This document shows positions 1 to 9,290 of a stretch of DNA of 64,000 nt, piece after piece. Source of the DNA: Flavobacterium terrisoli (GTDB lineage: Bacteria; Bacteroidota; Bacteroidia; Flavobacteriales; Flavobacteriaceae); the NCBI RefSeq assembly GCF_030167905.1, contig NZ_JARGNA010000004.1, positions 1 to 64,000 on the forward strand, given 5' to 3'. Positions within the stretch are counted from its first letter, which is position 1. Every line of letters starts with the position of its first letter. The translations under genes and the position numbers were made by a program. The notes below the pieces were generated by a model. The model made no database searches and was not told the origin of the DNA. It was given only the letters and a program-made list of their open reading frames with translations.

Positions 1-73
1 TAGCCCCGATGATTTGAAATTAAAAGAAGGACAGCCAGTGGCTGTCAGGTATTTTGCTTTAGCAAATTTATAA
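1..73 (+). CDS. C-terminal end of an unidentified protein (partial)
   Basis: Only one forward frame is open at the left edge. It gives about 23 residues ending in AVRYFALANL before a TAA at 71-73. The peptide has normal protein composition and is followed by a non-coding stretch and a terminator, so it is probably the tail of a gene that starts outside the window. No family can be assigned from so short a piece. The rest of the stretch up to about 170 shows no convincing gene. Confidence 0.4.
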   Translation, partial: SPDDLKLKEGQPVAVRYFALANL

Positions 74-171
74 AATCCGAATGTCCACTGGGCATTCTCC
101 TCTTAATATCAAATGTAGCGCGGACAGTGGGAGCAGAAGTGAAAGAATGCAAGATGGCCTGCTTCTCAAAA

Positions 172-213
172 TAAAAAAAATCCAATCAAGTAAACTTGTT
201 GGATTTTTAATTT
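172..213 (-). terminator. Bidirectional terminator downstream of ssrA
   Basis: A hairpin at 181-203 (TCCAA-CAAG paired with CTTG-TTGGA, one bulged T, TAAA loop) is flanked by a run of A on the left and of T on the right. It can therefore stop transcription on both strands: the tmRNA on the minus strand and the partial gene on the plus strand. A second small stem (AAACGCA/TGCGTTT, about 217-233) lies between it and the tmRNA 3' end. Confidence 0.8.
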
Positions 214-236
214 TAAAACGCAAACTGCGTTTGATG

Positions 237-631
237 TGGAGCCGCCGAGAGTCGAACTCGGGTCCAAACAAGCAACTAAAGAGCTTTCTACACGCTTAGT
301 CTTTACTTAGGTTTTCGACATCAGACTATGCTAAAGACAGCGATCCGATGCTTAGCTCTATGAGTATCAGAAAGGATTCAGAACATTACCTTTCCTAGGT
401 TTACATTTACGGTTCCCCTAAGCCAGACGCCATAAACCAGGGCTTCTGAGAGGAATCCAGCTTCCCAACCTTGTTGGGACGAGGCAAATCTTACTATAAT
501 TCAGATTAAGCAGCTAAAGCGTAATTATTTTCGCCGTTTATAAGTTCGTACCCTTGGATTTACGAGCAAATGGTACCATGCTCGACGTGCTTACTGTTCA
601 ATTCGACTTGCTGTCAAAACCAGTCGGCCCC
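237..631 (-). ncRNA. ssrA: transfer-messenger RNA (tmRNA, ssrA)
   Basis: tmRNA rescues stalled ribosomes and tags the unfinished protein for proteolysis. The 5' end (GGGGCCG, at 631 and down) pairs over 7 bp, with one G-U, with the 3' end CGGCUCC just above 237, forming a tRNA-like acceptor stem. The 3' part carries the T-arm GTTCGACTC. The 5' part carries GACTGGTTTTGACAGC, typical of tmRNA. An internal reading frame at 535-506 (minus) gives GENNYALAA followed by TAA, the Bacteroidota-type degradation tag. The genomic bases after the discriminator A are CAT, so the CCA end appears not to be encoded and would need to be added. The length of about 395 nt is normal for a one-piece tmRNA. Confidence 0.96.
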
Positions 632-665
632 AGTTTTTTTATCCTGATTGTCAAAAATCAGGCCA

Positions 666-673
666 CAAAAGTA
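666..673 (-). promoter_or_regulatory. -7 element of the ssrA promoter
   Basis: The minus strand reads TACTTTTG, an exact TAnnTTTG match, about 35 nt before the mature tmRNA 5' end. A TTG lies 26 nt upstream (plus 700-702), slightly beyond the usual spacing. The short leader contains a hairpin (CCTGATT/AATCAGG, plus 643-662), possibly linked to 5' end processing. Confidence 0.6.
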
Positions 674-678
674 GTCAA

Positions 679-1884
679 TTATTCGTCATTATCATCATTC
701 AATTTGAACGGATAATCACCAAAAAGTGCGGCAAGCCTTTTGGATTGGTAAGTTTTCTTTGTATACTTATTGGAAAGCGTGATAATGGTAACTTTTTCTT
801 TTCTCAGGTTGATTAAGGAAGAAGTGTTTCCGTGCCACCAACCATTGTGATAGAAAAACGGTTCGCCTTTATCAAATTCCATCATTCTAACTCCAAGCCC
901 GTAGTTTCTTTTGCCTTTGCTTTCATAACTGTAGCCTTGGTATGTTTTTTTCAATAAGTCTGCATTAAGGAAGAATGGGGCATAACGGGCGGTATCAAAC
1001 TTTAATATGTCTCTTGGGGTTGAGTAAATGTTTTTATCACCATAAACGGCATCCAGATAATCCGTACCAATTTCAACATTATTTCCTTTATAAGATGGCA
1101 CTATATTGTCTCGATCTTTTTCAAATTCGCACACATAAGTATTGGTCATGCCCAGTGGTTTGAATATCATTTCTTTCATGGCATCGGGATACTTTAATCC
1201 GGTCACTTTTTCAATGATTAAAGCCAACATGGCATAATTGGTATTGCAATAACTAAAATGGGTATCGGTTTTGGTTTCCAACTGGATTTTCTTATCCACC
1301 ATTACTTTGACAATATCTTCATTGGTCAACAATTTTTTCTTGTCCCAATTGTTGTTTTCAAAAGTGAAGTAGGCGTAGTTTCTCATGCCGCTTCTGTGGT
1401 TCAGCAATGTTTGAATGGTAACGTCCGGGTAAGGAAAGCTGTCGATTAAGGTGGTTACCTTTTGATCTAATTTGATTTTTTTGGCATCAATTAACATCAG
1501 TATGGCTGTAGCCGTGAATACTTTGGTAACAGAAGCAATATGTAAGGGTGTCTCTTTGGTTATTTTTTCATCGGCTCGTTTATTGGCATAACCCATATAA
1601 TTTTCATAGATAATCTGGCCATTCTTAGCCACGAGAAAACTCACATTATCATTCTTTTCGGACCAGATTTTTTCAAAAAAGCGGGCAGAACCATATTTTT
1701 TATCATTGACAAAAGCATTGGAAAGTTTGGGCAATGGTTTTTGTAGCGGCATCATCACCGGAATTCCCTGATCATTCATCTTAATCACCGCATTTTCTTC
1801 AGATTTCTCTTGTTTTGAGCAGGAAGCAGTAATTAAAAGTAAAGAACAAAGGAGTAGTATATAATAGGGTTTTCTGATTTTCAT
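679..1884 (-). CDS. Serine beta-lactamase-like lipoprotein (class C / PBP-type hydrolase)
   Basis: A 401-residue member of the serine beta-lactamase/transpeptidase-like superfamily (Pfam Beta-lactamase). An N-terminal membrane segment ends in a lipobox with Cys22 (LITASC), so it is predicted to be an envelope lipoprotein. The SxxK nucleophile motif is SVTK at about 118-121, the second motif is YCN at about 212-214, and a HNGWWHG stretch near residue 350 sits where family members carry the third (H/K-x-G) motif. Such proteins act as esterases, DD-peptidases or D-aminopeptidases more often than as true beta-lactamases, so resistance should not be assumed. It is a single-gene unit on the minus strand. 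A TATATTTG box (plus 1905-1912, read on minus) lies about 20 nt before the ATG. Confidence 0.88.
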   Translation of the reverse strand: MKIRKPYYILLLCSLLLITASCSKQEKSEENAVIKMNDQGIPVMMPLQKPLPKLSNAFVNDKKYGSARFFEKIWSEKNDNVSFLVAKNGQIIYENYMGYANKRADEKITKETPLHIASVTKVFTATAILMLIDAKKIKLDQKVTTLIDSFPYPDVTIQTLLNHRSGMRNYAYFTFENNNWDKKKLLTNEDIVKVMVDKKIQLETKTDTHFSYCNTNYAMLALIIEKVTGLKYPDAMKEMIFKPLGMTNTYVCEFEKDRDNIVPSYKGNNVEIGTDYLDAVYGDKNIYSTPRDILKFDTARYAPFFLNADLLKKTYQGYSYESKGKRNYGLGVRMMEFDKGEPFFYHNGWWHGNTSSLINLRKEKVTIITLSNKYTKKTYQSKRLAALFGDYPFKLNDDNDE

Positions 1885-1904
1885 TTTTGAGACTTATGGA
1901 ATCA

Positions 1905-1912
1905 CAAATATA
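1905..1912 (-). promoter_or_regulatory. Possible -7 element for the beta-lactamase-like gene
   Basis: The minus strand reads TATATTTG, a full TAnnTTTG match, 20 nt upstream of the start codon. No TTG was found at the usual 17-23 nt distance, so the match rests on the -7 element only. Confidence 0.4.
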
Positions 1913-1993
1913 ATTATTCAGCTAAGTTGAATAGTTAATTTTTTGCAAAGCTTTCAACAGGTTTTTCACAATTTTTATTTTTCTAAAAAAGTT

Positions 1994-2023
1994 TTGAAAA
2001 CGTTTTCGTTACACCTACTTTTG
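1994..2023 (+). promoter_or_regulatory. Bacteroidota-type promoter (TTG-N19-TACTTTTG)
   Basis: TTG at 1994-1996 and TACTTTTG at 2016-2023, 19 nt apart, match the Flavobacterium consensus. Transcription should begin near 2029. The short leader can fold as GCAGA (2026-2030) with TCTGC (2038-2042) directly before the ATG at 2046. Confidence 0.8.
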
Positions 2024-2045
2024 GGGCAGAAAAAAAATCTGCAGA

Positions 2046-3248
2046 ATGAAATTCGGAATAATTAAAGAAAGAAAAAATCCACCAGACAGAAGAGTTGTTT
2101 TTACTCCTGAAGAGTTAGTAAGATTACAGCAAGAGCATCCTGAAGCCATAGTTAAAGTTGAAAGTTCTGATATCAGGATTTTTAGTGATGCCGAATATGA
2201 AAAGTTAGGCATTGAAGTCGCTGATGATATTTCAGATTGTGATGTGTTCTTTGGTGTAAAGGAAATTCCGGTTGATTATTTGATTCCGAATAAAAAGTAT
2301 TTTTTCTTTTCTCATACGATTAAAAAACAAGTTCACAACCGCAAGTTATTGAAAGCGATTTTGGCTAAAAATATTGAACTTTATGATCATGAAACCATAG
2401 TTGATGCGAGCAATAGAAGACTAATCGGTTTTGGTCGTTATGCCGGAATTGTTGGAGCTTATAATGGTTTCAGGGCTTTTGGAATTAAATATGACTTGTT
2501 CACCTTGCCTAAAGCGGAAACCTTAACCGGAAAAGATGATTTAATCGTTCGTTTGAAACGACAAACCTTACCCAATATCAAAATCGTCCTGACCGGTCAT
2601 GGAAAAGTGGGCATGGGTGCCAAAGAAATTTTGGATGGAATAAAAATCAAGCAGGTTTCTGCAGATGATTTTTTAAATAAAGTTTACACACAACCGGTTT
2701 ACACGCAAATCGATGTTTTGGATTATAACAAACGCATCGACGGACAGGTTTTAGACAATAATGATTTCTATAAAAACCCACAGGAATACGTTTCCGATTT
2801 TGGTCGTTTTACCAAAGTTGCGGATATTTACATGGCCGGACATTTTCATGCCAACAGCGCACCGGATATCTTAACCCGTGAAATGCTTCAGGCCGCCGAT
2901 TGCAAAATAAAAGTCGTTGCCGATATTTCCTGCGACGTTGATGGACCGATTGCCTGTACTATCAAGGCGTCAACTATTGCTGAACCTTTCTTTGGTTATT
3001 TGCCAAGTGAAAATAAAGAAGTTCCGTTTACACATCCCGGTTCAATCATGGTAATGTCTGTCGATAATTTGCCTTGCGAATTGCCAAAAGACGCTAGCGA
3101 AGGTTTTGGGGAAATGTTTATGAAACATGTGATTCCGGCTTTCTTTAACGGCGATAAGGACGGTATTTTAGAAAGAGCCAAAATCACTGAAAACGGTAAA
3201 TTGACACCTCGATTTGCATATCTTCAGGACTACGTTGACGGAAATTAA
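2046..3248 (+). CDS. NAD(P)-dependent oxidoreductase, alanine dehydrogenase/PNT-type (saccharopine/lysine dehydrogenase-like)
   Basis: A 400-residue cytoplasmic enzyme. The N-terminus (MKFGIIKERKNPPDRRV) matches the AlaDh/PNT N-terminal domain. Its E-R-K-P/D-R-R-V/V-P pattern is shared by alanine dehydrogenase, transhydrogenase and lysine-forming saccharopine dehydrogenase. A nucleotide-binding stretch is visible as VLTGHGKVGMGA at about 181-192. The middle part contains MAGHFHANSAPDILT and a conserved ISCDVDGPIACT segment. Substrate cannot be fixed from sequence: the length and pattern fit the NAD(P)-dependent oxidoreductases common in Flavobacteria that sit between AlaDH and saccharopine dehydrogenase. 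It is a single gene behind a strong promoter. The start is fixed by that promoter and by the conserved N-terminal motif. Confidence 0.85.
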   Translation: MKFGIIKERKNPPDRRVVFTPEELVRLQQEHPEAIVKVESSDIRIFSDAEYEKLGIEVADDISDCDVFFGVKEIPVDYLIPNKKYFFFSHTIKKQVHNRKLLKAILAKNIELYDHETIVDASNRRLIGFGRYAGIVGAYNGFRAFGIKYDLFTLPKAETLTGKDDLIVRLKRQTLPNIKIVLTGHGKVGMGAKEILDGIKIKQVSADDFLNKVYTQPVYTQIDVLDYNKRIDGQVLDNNDFYKNPQEYVSDFGRFTKVADIYMAGHFHANSAPDILTREMLQAADCKIKVVADISCDVDGPIACTIKASTIAEPFFGYLPSENKEVPFTHPGSIMVMSVDNLPCELPKDASEGFGEMFMKHVIPAFFNGDKDGILERAKITENGKLTPRFAYLQDYVDGN

Positions 3249-3255
3249 TCTTTGA

Positions 3256-3288
3256 TTGTAATAAAAGGCATAAGTTTTTTTATTTTTG
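3256..3288 (+). promoter_or_regulatory. Promoter of the PUL1 regulator (TTG-N22-TATTTTTG)
   Basis: TTG at 3256-3258 and TATTTTTG at 3281-3288 are 22 nt apart. The -7 element covers the TTG at 3286 where the longest open frame begins. That codon cannot be within the transcript, so the start moves to the GTG at 3307. Confidence 0.7.
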
Positions 3289-3306
3289 GGTATTAATCTT
3301 CCAAAA

Positions 3307-6054
3307 GTGAAAAATAAAATAACCTTTTTCTTTTTTCTGCTCTGCTCATTAACCCAAGCTCAGGAGTTGCTTCCCTTTGTGGAAAACTTTACTAAAAGCA
3401 ATTATAATGGTGACAACCAGGTTTGGAGTGTTACGCAAGGGAATGATAATGCGTTCTATTTTGCCAATAATCACTATTTACTCCGATTTAATGGTGTTCG
3501 CTGGGAGAAATACAGTTTGCCCAACAAAACCATCATAAGATCTGTTTTCTCGGATGGTGATAAGATTTATTCGGGTTCCTATAACGAATTTGGTTATTGG
3601 AAAAGAAAGGATGGGATTTTGCACTATACTTCGCTTTCAAAAGACAAAAATTTCTTTAACGGTTCATCGATTAACGAAGAGGTGTGGAAGATTTTTAAGC
3701 ATGATAATAAAATTTACTTTCAGTCTTTTAACGAGCTTTATGTTTTAGAGAACAATAAGATCCGGAAAATCAGGATTCCATTTCAGATTTCGTATTGCTT
3801 TTTAGTGGATAACATAATCTATGCAGCATCAGTTAAAGATGGTGTATTTCTCTTTGAAAATAATGAATTCAGGAAAATTGACAAATGGAATCTGTTAGAA
3901 GGGAATATCATCCATGCGATTGACAAAGCCAATGGGAAAATGTTCTTTTTTACCCAAAAAAGCGGTATTTATATTGAAGAGAACAATGCTTTAAGACCAT
4001 GGTCACATCCTTTGAACGAATTGCTCAAGAAGGAGATTATTATTACCGCTAAAGCCATATCCAACAACAGATTAATCATCGGTACTGCGTTCCAGGGCGT
4101 TTATGTCATTGATTTAAAAAATAACAGTTACAACAATATCTGCCGAAAGAATGCGCTTAAAAACAACTCCATTTTAAGCATTGGACTGGATAAGGAAAAT
4201 GATTTGTGGCTTGGACTCGATAATGGAATTTCACACATTGAAATCAATTCGCCCTATAAGATATTCTCGGATAATTCAGGGATTTTAGGTTCTGTTTATA
4301 CTATGGCGCCTTTGAAAGACGGATTGTTGTTGGGTTCTAATCATGGTGTTTTTAAATACCAGAATAAGACTTTGACGTTGTTGTCCAATTCACAAGGGCA
4401 AGTTTGGGATATTTTAAAGGTTGGTGATCGTTACCTGATTGGCCACAATGACGGAACTTATGTTTATGAAAATAATGCATTGCAGAAAGTAAATGAAATA
4501 AGTGGCGGATGGAAGTTTTTAAAGAGTAATTTTCATAATAATTTTTTCCTGGCTAATTATTCCGGTATTGTGATTTATGAGAATCCGTCGGATCTCAAGA
4601 CCTATAAATATTTCTCAAACCTTACCAAGCCAATAAAGAGCATTATTCAAAACAAACACAACGAACTTTGGGCAGTTGACAATTACAGGAGTTTATACCG
4701 AATCATTTTTGATGATAATTTCATTGTTGAGAAAATTGAGAACATCACCAAAAAGAACAAAATCCTCAATGATTATGGGGTTAAGATGGTAAATTTCAAC
4801 AATGAAGTGTTGTTCTATATCAATTCAAAATGGTATAGCTATAACTCGATGTCAAGCAAGTTAGAACTCAATTCCTATTTTAATAAATCCTTCTCCAATA
4901 TATCAGAGTTGATTCCGATAGATGATGAGAATTTTATCATCCTAAAAGACAAATCACTTTACGTAATTAACAGGATCAATAATAAGTTCGTTTGGCGACT
5001 GATTCCGGAAAAGTATTACGAAGGAAAAATCATCAACCAAGACACCAAGGTTTTCAAATCAAATGGGCAGTATTTATTAAATCTGGACGATGGTTTCTTT
5101 TCTTTTAAACTACAAAAGCCAAAGCCAAAACCTCATGGTAAAAGTGTCAGGCTCGAAGCCTTTGTTGATGGCCTTTTTGTGGAAAAATCAGCCACTATAG
5201 GTTATAATAAATCCATTAGTTTAGATGTCATTTCGGAATATTATGGCTATAACAAGCAAGAGTTGTTTTTTACGCTTGACGATACCAAAAAGTATAATTC
5301 CCTGAAGGATTCTAATATTATACTAAACAATTTATCCAGCGGAAGCCACGAATTGATTGTTTATTATAATGATGGTGAGCGCTATGTTCAACTGGCTTCG
5401 TTTAATTTTACCGTGGAAAGGCCTTGGTATATTTCATTTTGGATGGTATTGATTTATGTTTCGATTATTGTAGGCGCATTTTATTTGTATTATAAATGGA
5501 ACAAAATCCGTTATATTGAAAAATTAAAGCTAAAAGAGGAAGAGTTAAAACATCAAAAGGAAATCCTTCACTTAGAAATGGAAGCACAGAATAAGCTGAA
5601 ACTGCAAGAGTATGAAAAACACATTCTTGAAGTTCAAATTCAGGCCAAAGCCTCTGAAGTTGCCGGTAAGTCATTGTCCATTGCCAAACAGTCGGAAATG
5701 ATAGAAAGCATTTTAAAAGCTTTGGAGTCTGAGACCGAAATCAGTAATTTGAAAAGCAGCATTAAGAAATCTATCAAGATAAACGCCATCAATAAAAATG
5801 AATGGGAGAGTTTTGAGAAGAATTTGCTGCAAAGCAATGAAGAGTTTGTTCAACGACTGTCTAAAAAATATCCTATCCTGACTTCAAAGGATATTAAGCT
5901 TTGCATTTACCTTAAAATGAATCTTTCCTCTAAAGAAATTGCCCCGCTAATGAACATTTCTTTCAGAGGTGTTGAATTGCATCGTTACCGTCTGAGAAAA
6001 AAATTAGGCTTGACCTCGGATGACAGTCTTTCTAAGTTTATGATAAATACATAA
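3307..6054 (+). CDS. SusR-like membrane-spanning transcriptional regulator (propeller + Y_Y_Y + LuxR-type HTH), PUL1
   Basis: A 915-residue regulator of the SusR type. The chosen GTG start gives a clean signal peptide (KNKITFFFFLLCSL, cleavage near AQ). Next comes a large periplasmic beta-propeller-like region of repeated WxxG/LWxGLDNGI blades (Reg_prop-like), then a Y_Y_Y domain ending at VERPWYISFW. One transmembrane helix follows at about 706-730, then a cytoplasmic coiled coil rich in K and E. The C-terminal LuxR-type helix-turn-helix (about 858-912) contains LSSKEIAPLMNIS and VELHRYRLRKKL. There are no histidine kinase or receiver domains, so it would sense oligosaccharide in the periplasm and bind DNA directly from the membrane. 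It sits immediately before susC and is paralogous to the regulator at 29834. By position it should activate PUL1. Confidence 0.88.
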   Translation: MKNKITFFFFLLCSLTQAQELLPFVENFTKSNYNGDNQVWSVTQGNDNAFYFANNHYLLRFNGVRWEKYSLPNKTIIRSVFSDGDKIYSGSYNEFGYWKRKDGILHYTSLSKDKNFFNGSSINEEVWKIFKHDNKIYFQSFNELYVLENNKIRKIRIPFQISYCFLVDNIIYAASVKDGVFLFENNEFRKIDKWNLLEGNIIHAIDKANGKMFFFTQKSGIYIEENNALRPWSHPLNELLKKEIIITAKAISNNRLIIGTAFQGVYVIDLKNNSYNNICRKNALKNNSILSIGLDKENDLWLGLDNGISHIEINSPYKIFSDNSGILGSVYTMAPLKDGLLLGSNHGVFKYQNKTLTLLSNSQGQVWDILKVGDRYLIGHNDGTYVYENNALQKVNEISGGWKFLKSNFHNNFFLANYSGIVIYENPSDLKTYKYFSNLTKPIKSIIQNKHNELWAVDNYRSLYRIIFDDNFIVEKIENITKKNKILNDYGVKMVNFNNEVLFYINSKWYSYNSMSSKLELNSYFNKSFSNISELIPIDDENFIILKDKSLYVINRINNKFVWRLIPEKYYEGKIINQDTKVFKSNGQYLLNLDDGFFSFKLQKPKPKPHGKSVRLEAFVDGLFVEKSATIGYNKSISLDVISEYYGYNKQELFFTLDDTKKYNSLKDSNIILNNLSSGSHELIVYYNDGERYVQLASFNFTVERPWYISFWMVLIYVSIIVGAFYLYYKWNKIRYIEKLKLKEEELKHQKEILHLEMEAQNKLKLQEYEKHILEVQIQAKASEVAGKSLSIAKQSEMIESILKALESETEISNLKSSIKKSIKINAINKNEWESFEKNLLQSNEEFVQRLSKKYPILTSKDIKLCIYLKMNLSSKEIAPLMNISFRGVELHRYRLRKKLGLTSDDSLSKFMINT

Positions 6055-6111
6055 TTTTATGTAAATTTTTATCAATGCAATAATTTTATTAATAGTATTT
6101 TACTAATTATT

Positions 6112-6160
6112 AACTCATCAATGCTACATCATTACTGATTAGTATCGATGAGTTTTTTGT
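6112..6160 (+). terminator. Terminator after the PUL1 regulator
   Basis: AACTCATC (6112-6119) pairs with GATGAGTT (6147-6154), followed by a T run. An inner TACT/AGTA stem lies in the loop. It separates the regulator transcript from susC. Confidence 0.7.
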
Positions 6161-6304
6161 AATATTATTTTATTTTAAATTATTGAAAAACAGATGATTA
6201 TAATTTTTATTTTCAAAAAAGATGTAGTAATGTAGTGCAATTTGTACGATTACTATAACGATTTAGTTCACTATATTTACTAAAACAAAATCAAACTAGC
6301 CAAA
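6161..6304 (+). promoter_or_regulatory. susC upstream region with short repeats
   Basis: This AT-rich stretch holds ATGTAGTA/ATGTAGTG in tandem (8-bp period, 6222-6237). It also holds two copies of ACTATA at 6252-6257 and 6270-6275, the half-site that also recurs around locus 2. TATATTTA at 6272-6279 is close to the -7 consensus (last base A, not G) and has no TTG at correct spacing, as expected for an activator-dependent promoter. The role as operator is inference. Confidence 0.35.
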
Positions 6305-9286
6305 ATGAAAATTTTCTTAACTTATTTTTTGCTGCTTACCGCTGGCTGTATTGCTTACAGTCAAGAGATCAAAGGGAAAGTAGTTGATGAGAATGGTTTA
6401 CCAATGCCGGAAACTAACATACTTATTAAAGGTAAAAGCATCAATGCCAAAACTGATTTTGACGGTAATTTTGTAATTCAGGCGGAACCAGGTGATTTAC
6501 TTGAGTTTTCGATGATTGGATATGATAAAATTACCCAAAAAGCAGAACCTAATATGGTGGTTGTTTTAAAGGAAAGCAACCAATTGTTAAAAGAAGTTGT
6601 TGTCATTGGATATGGAACAAAAAAATTAGGATCTATAACAGGTTCGGTTTCGCAGATTAAAGCTACTGATATTGTCAAAACACCTTCTCAATCAGCGATT
6701 CAGGCGATTCAGGGCAAGGCAGCTGGGGTTAATATAGTCACTAACGACGAACCCGGTGCAAATCCGTCTATAAGGATTAGGGGATTGGGAACCATTCTTG
6801 GAGGTAGAGATCCACTTTATGTTATTGATGGTATTGAGGCCAAAAGTTTAAATGGTATAAGCCCTAATGAAATTGCCTCAATGGACATCCTGAAAGACGC
6901 TTCATCATTAGCAATCTATGGCCAAAAAGGAGCCAATGGAGTTATAATTATTTCTACCAAAAAAGGAAAAAAGGGAAAAATGAAAGTTTCCTATGATTCA
7001 TATTATGGACAGAAATTCATTCAGAAAAAGGTAAAAATGGCAAACTCCTACCGTTTTGCATATTACAATAATACGGCTCAGGGTAATGCCAGTTATTTCA
7101 GTTTTGATCAGCCCTATAATACTGATTGGTTAGATGAAATTACTGATACAGGAGAAGTAATGAGTAATCACATTTCTATTTCAGGAGCCAATGAAAATGC
7201 CAATTATTATTTTTCAGCAACCAATTACAAGGAGAATGGGATCTTGTCAGGAACCCAATACGAAAGAAATAATGCCAATTCAAGAAATGAATTTAAGATC
7301 CTTGATGGTAAGGTTAAAATAGCACAAAATTTTAATTTGACCGTGGCAAACAATAGAACCAAGCCGCTTAGTGCTTTTACCAACGCCTACAAACAGTCAC
7401 CGATTGTTCCGGTTTTCTTTGATAATGGAAGATGGGGTGTGCCAATACGTAATCCTAATACGGGACTTATTGATATTAACGGAAATGACCGATTTAATAA
7501 TGTCGGAAACCCTGTTGCACAATTGTATTATACTAATGACAAGAATAAGGATGTGACTCTTTTTGGTTCTGTTTCTGCAGAATTTAAACTCACCAATGAT
7601 TTTACCTATACTTCTAATTTTGGTGCAACCTATAACAATTATAAAGGATTCTCTTTTATTCCAAATGATCAAATTTATCTTTCACAAAATCCAACAAGCA
7701 GCATTGAAGATTATGAGGCTTCATTTGGGGGCAATGAGATAAAGTACAACACCTTACAACAAAAGAGAAACGATTCATACGAATTCAACTGGGATAACTA
7801 TCTGACATTTAAAAGGACTTTTAATAAACACGACATAACTGCCGTTGTAGGTATGTCCAGAACAACAAAAAAGAAATTCGAAAATTTAGAAGGAACGCGA
7901 TATAACGTTCCTGCGCAATCCAATTATTGGTCATTTGAATTAGCATCCTATAATAGTGTAACGGCTCCTGGTTCGATTCTGACTAACCATCGTGACACTC
8001 CTGTGGTTTCATTAGCTTATTTCGGAAGATTTGAGTATGAGTACAATGGCAAGTATTTACTTTCTGCATCCTTGAGACGTGAAGGAATCAGTACCTTTCA
8101 GGAAAGCAAAAAATGGGGAATTTTTCCTTCTGTATCTGCTGGTTGGTTGATAAGCGAAGAGAAGTTTTTGCAAAATATTAAATTTATTAATTACCTGAAA
8201 CTGCGTGCCGGTTATGGAGAAATTGGCAATGCAAATTCCCTGAATTCCTTAAATATCCCAATTTTTTCACCTGGAGCAAATTATGCGTTGGGTAGTAATC
8301 AAGGCATCAATCCGGGAAGTTATCAGCCCTATGCAGTTGATCCTAACCTGACATGGGAAACAATGCAGGAAGTAGATTTGGGAATCGATTTTAAAGTTTT
8401 GAATAACAAATTGTCCGGTACAATTGACGTTTATGACCGAACATCTTCAGATGTAATCCTGCCAGTAGATCTTCCTGATGTTATATCAGAAGGAAGAACG
8501 GTTGTAAATACGGGAGACGTGAACAACAAAGGAGTTGAAGTTTCCTTAAAATGGGATACCAAAATTAATGACAATTGGAGTTACTGGGTTTCTGGAAATT
8601 ACTCCTATAATAAAAACGAACTTTTAAGAGCCAATAACAGCTATTTCGCCACTTTAGTCGGTGGAGGTTTGAGTAATGGCTATACAACAAAACAAGTCCT
8701 TGTAGGAGAGGCTTTGGGTAGTTTTTATGTTTATCAGGTTACCGGAAAAAACTCAGACGGTGGCTTCACTTATAGCACTGAAAAAGTAGTAGCCGGTTCT
8801 TATTTGCCAACCTATACGTATGGACTTAGTTTTGGAATTAATTACAAAAAATTTGATTTTTCTGCTGATGCTTACGGCGTTGGAGGCAATAAAGTTTATA
8901 ACGGTAAAAAAGCACAACGATTTGGTGGGGAAAATATCGAATATGGCTATCTCGATAGTTTTTGGACACCAACAACACCTAATGGCAGCAATCCGGCTCC
9001 ATTCAATGAAGTGCCAATTCCTTCGACGTATTATATTGAAGATGGTGCTTACTTGAGAATCAATAATATAACCCTTGGCTATACCGTGCCTAAATTTTAT
9101 GAGAAAATTGATAAAATAAGGGTTTATGTTACGGCTGTTAACCCTTTCATATTCACTAAATATTCAGGGTATTCACCTGAGGTAGTAGGTGGCGATAATG
9201 CAAATCCATTAGGAGGTGCCGGAATTGAGTTGGATGCATATCCAACAAACAAAACTTTTTTATTCGGGTTAAACATTAGTTTCTAA
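6305..9286 (+). CDS. SusC/RagA-family TonB-dependent outer-membrane receptor
   Basis: A 993-residue outer-membrane importer that, with SusD, takes up oligosaccharides using TonB energy. Order: signal peptide (cleaved after YSQ, about residue 20); carboxypeptidase-regulatory-like domain starting EIKGKVVDENGLPMPETN (about 21-90); the SusC-type TonB-proximal motif KEVVVIGYG; plug domain with QAIQGKAAGVNI and the RIRG motif (about 95-225); then the beta-barrel, ending in an aromatic residue (LNISF). A DPLYVIDGI motif typical of the SusC/RagA family is present. It lies just after the regulator and 4 nt before susD, so SusC and SusD are surely co-transcribed. The glycan cannot be read from the receptor itself. 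Confidence 0.96.
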   Translation: MKIFLTYFLLLTAGCIAYSQEIKGKVVDENGLPMPETNILIKGKSINAKTDFDGNFVIQAEPGDLLEFSMIGYDKITQKAEPNMVVVLKESNQLLKEVVVIGYGTKKLGSITGSVSQIKATDIVKTPSQSAIQAIQGKAAGVNIVTNDEPGANPSIRIRGLGTILGGRDPLYVIDGIEAKSLNGISPNEIASMDILKDASSLAIYGQKGANGVIIISTKKGKKGKMKVSYDSYYGQKFIQKKVKMANSYRFAYYNNTAQGNASYFSFDQPYNTDWLDEITDTGEVMSNHISISGANENANYYFSATNYKENGILSGTQYERNNANSRNEFKILDGKVKIAQNFNLTVANNRTKPLSAFTNAYKQSPIVPVFFDNGRWGVPIRNPNTGLIDINGNDRFNNVGNPVAQLYYTNDKNKDVTLFGSVSAEFKLTNDFTYTSNFGATYNNYKGFSFIPNDQIYLSQNPTSSIEDYEASFGGNEIKYNTLQQKRNDSYEFNWDNYLTFKRTFNKHDITAVVGMSRTTKKKFENLEGTRYNVPAQSNYWSFELASYNSVTAPGSILTNHRDTPVVSLAYFGRFEYEYNGKYLLSASLRREGISTFQESKKWGIFPSVSAGWLISEEKFLQNIKFINYLKLRAGYGEIGNANSLNSLNIPIFSPGANYALGSNQGINPGSYQPYAVDPNLTWETMQEVDLGIDFKVLNNKLSGTIDVYDRTSSDVILPVDLPDVISEGRTVVNTGDVNNKGVEVSLKWDTKINDNWSYWVSGNYSYNKNELLRANNSYFATLVGGGLSNGYTTKQVLVGEALGSFYVYQVTGKNSDGGFTYSTEKVVAGSYLPTYTYGLSFGINYKKFDFSADAYGVGGNKVYNGKKAQRFGGENIEYGYLDSFWTPTTPNGSNPAPFNEVPIPSTYYIEDGAYLRINNITLGYTVPKFYEKIDKIRVYVTAVNPFIFTKYSGYSPEVVGGDNANPLGGAGIELDAYPTNKTFLFGLNISF

Positions 9287-9290
9287 AAAA

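Noticed and set aside
81..299. Open frames on both strands at the left edge (68-271 minus, 81-299 plus)
   Set aside because: They run into the tmRNA 3' end and the terminator and have no protein-like pattern or start signal.
643..662. Hairpin CCTGATT/AATCAGG as a terminator for the beta-lactamase-like gene
   Set aside because: No T run follows on the minus strand, and a promoter element lies between the gene and the hairpin. It is better read as part of the tmRNA leader.
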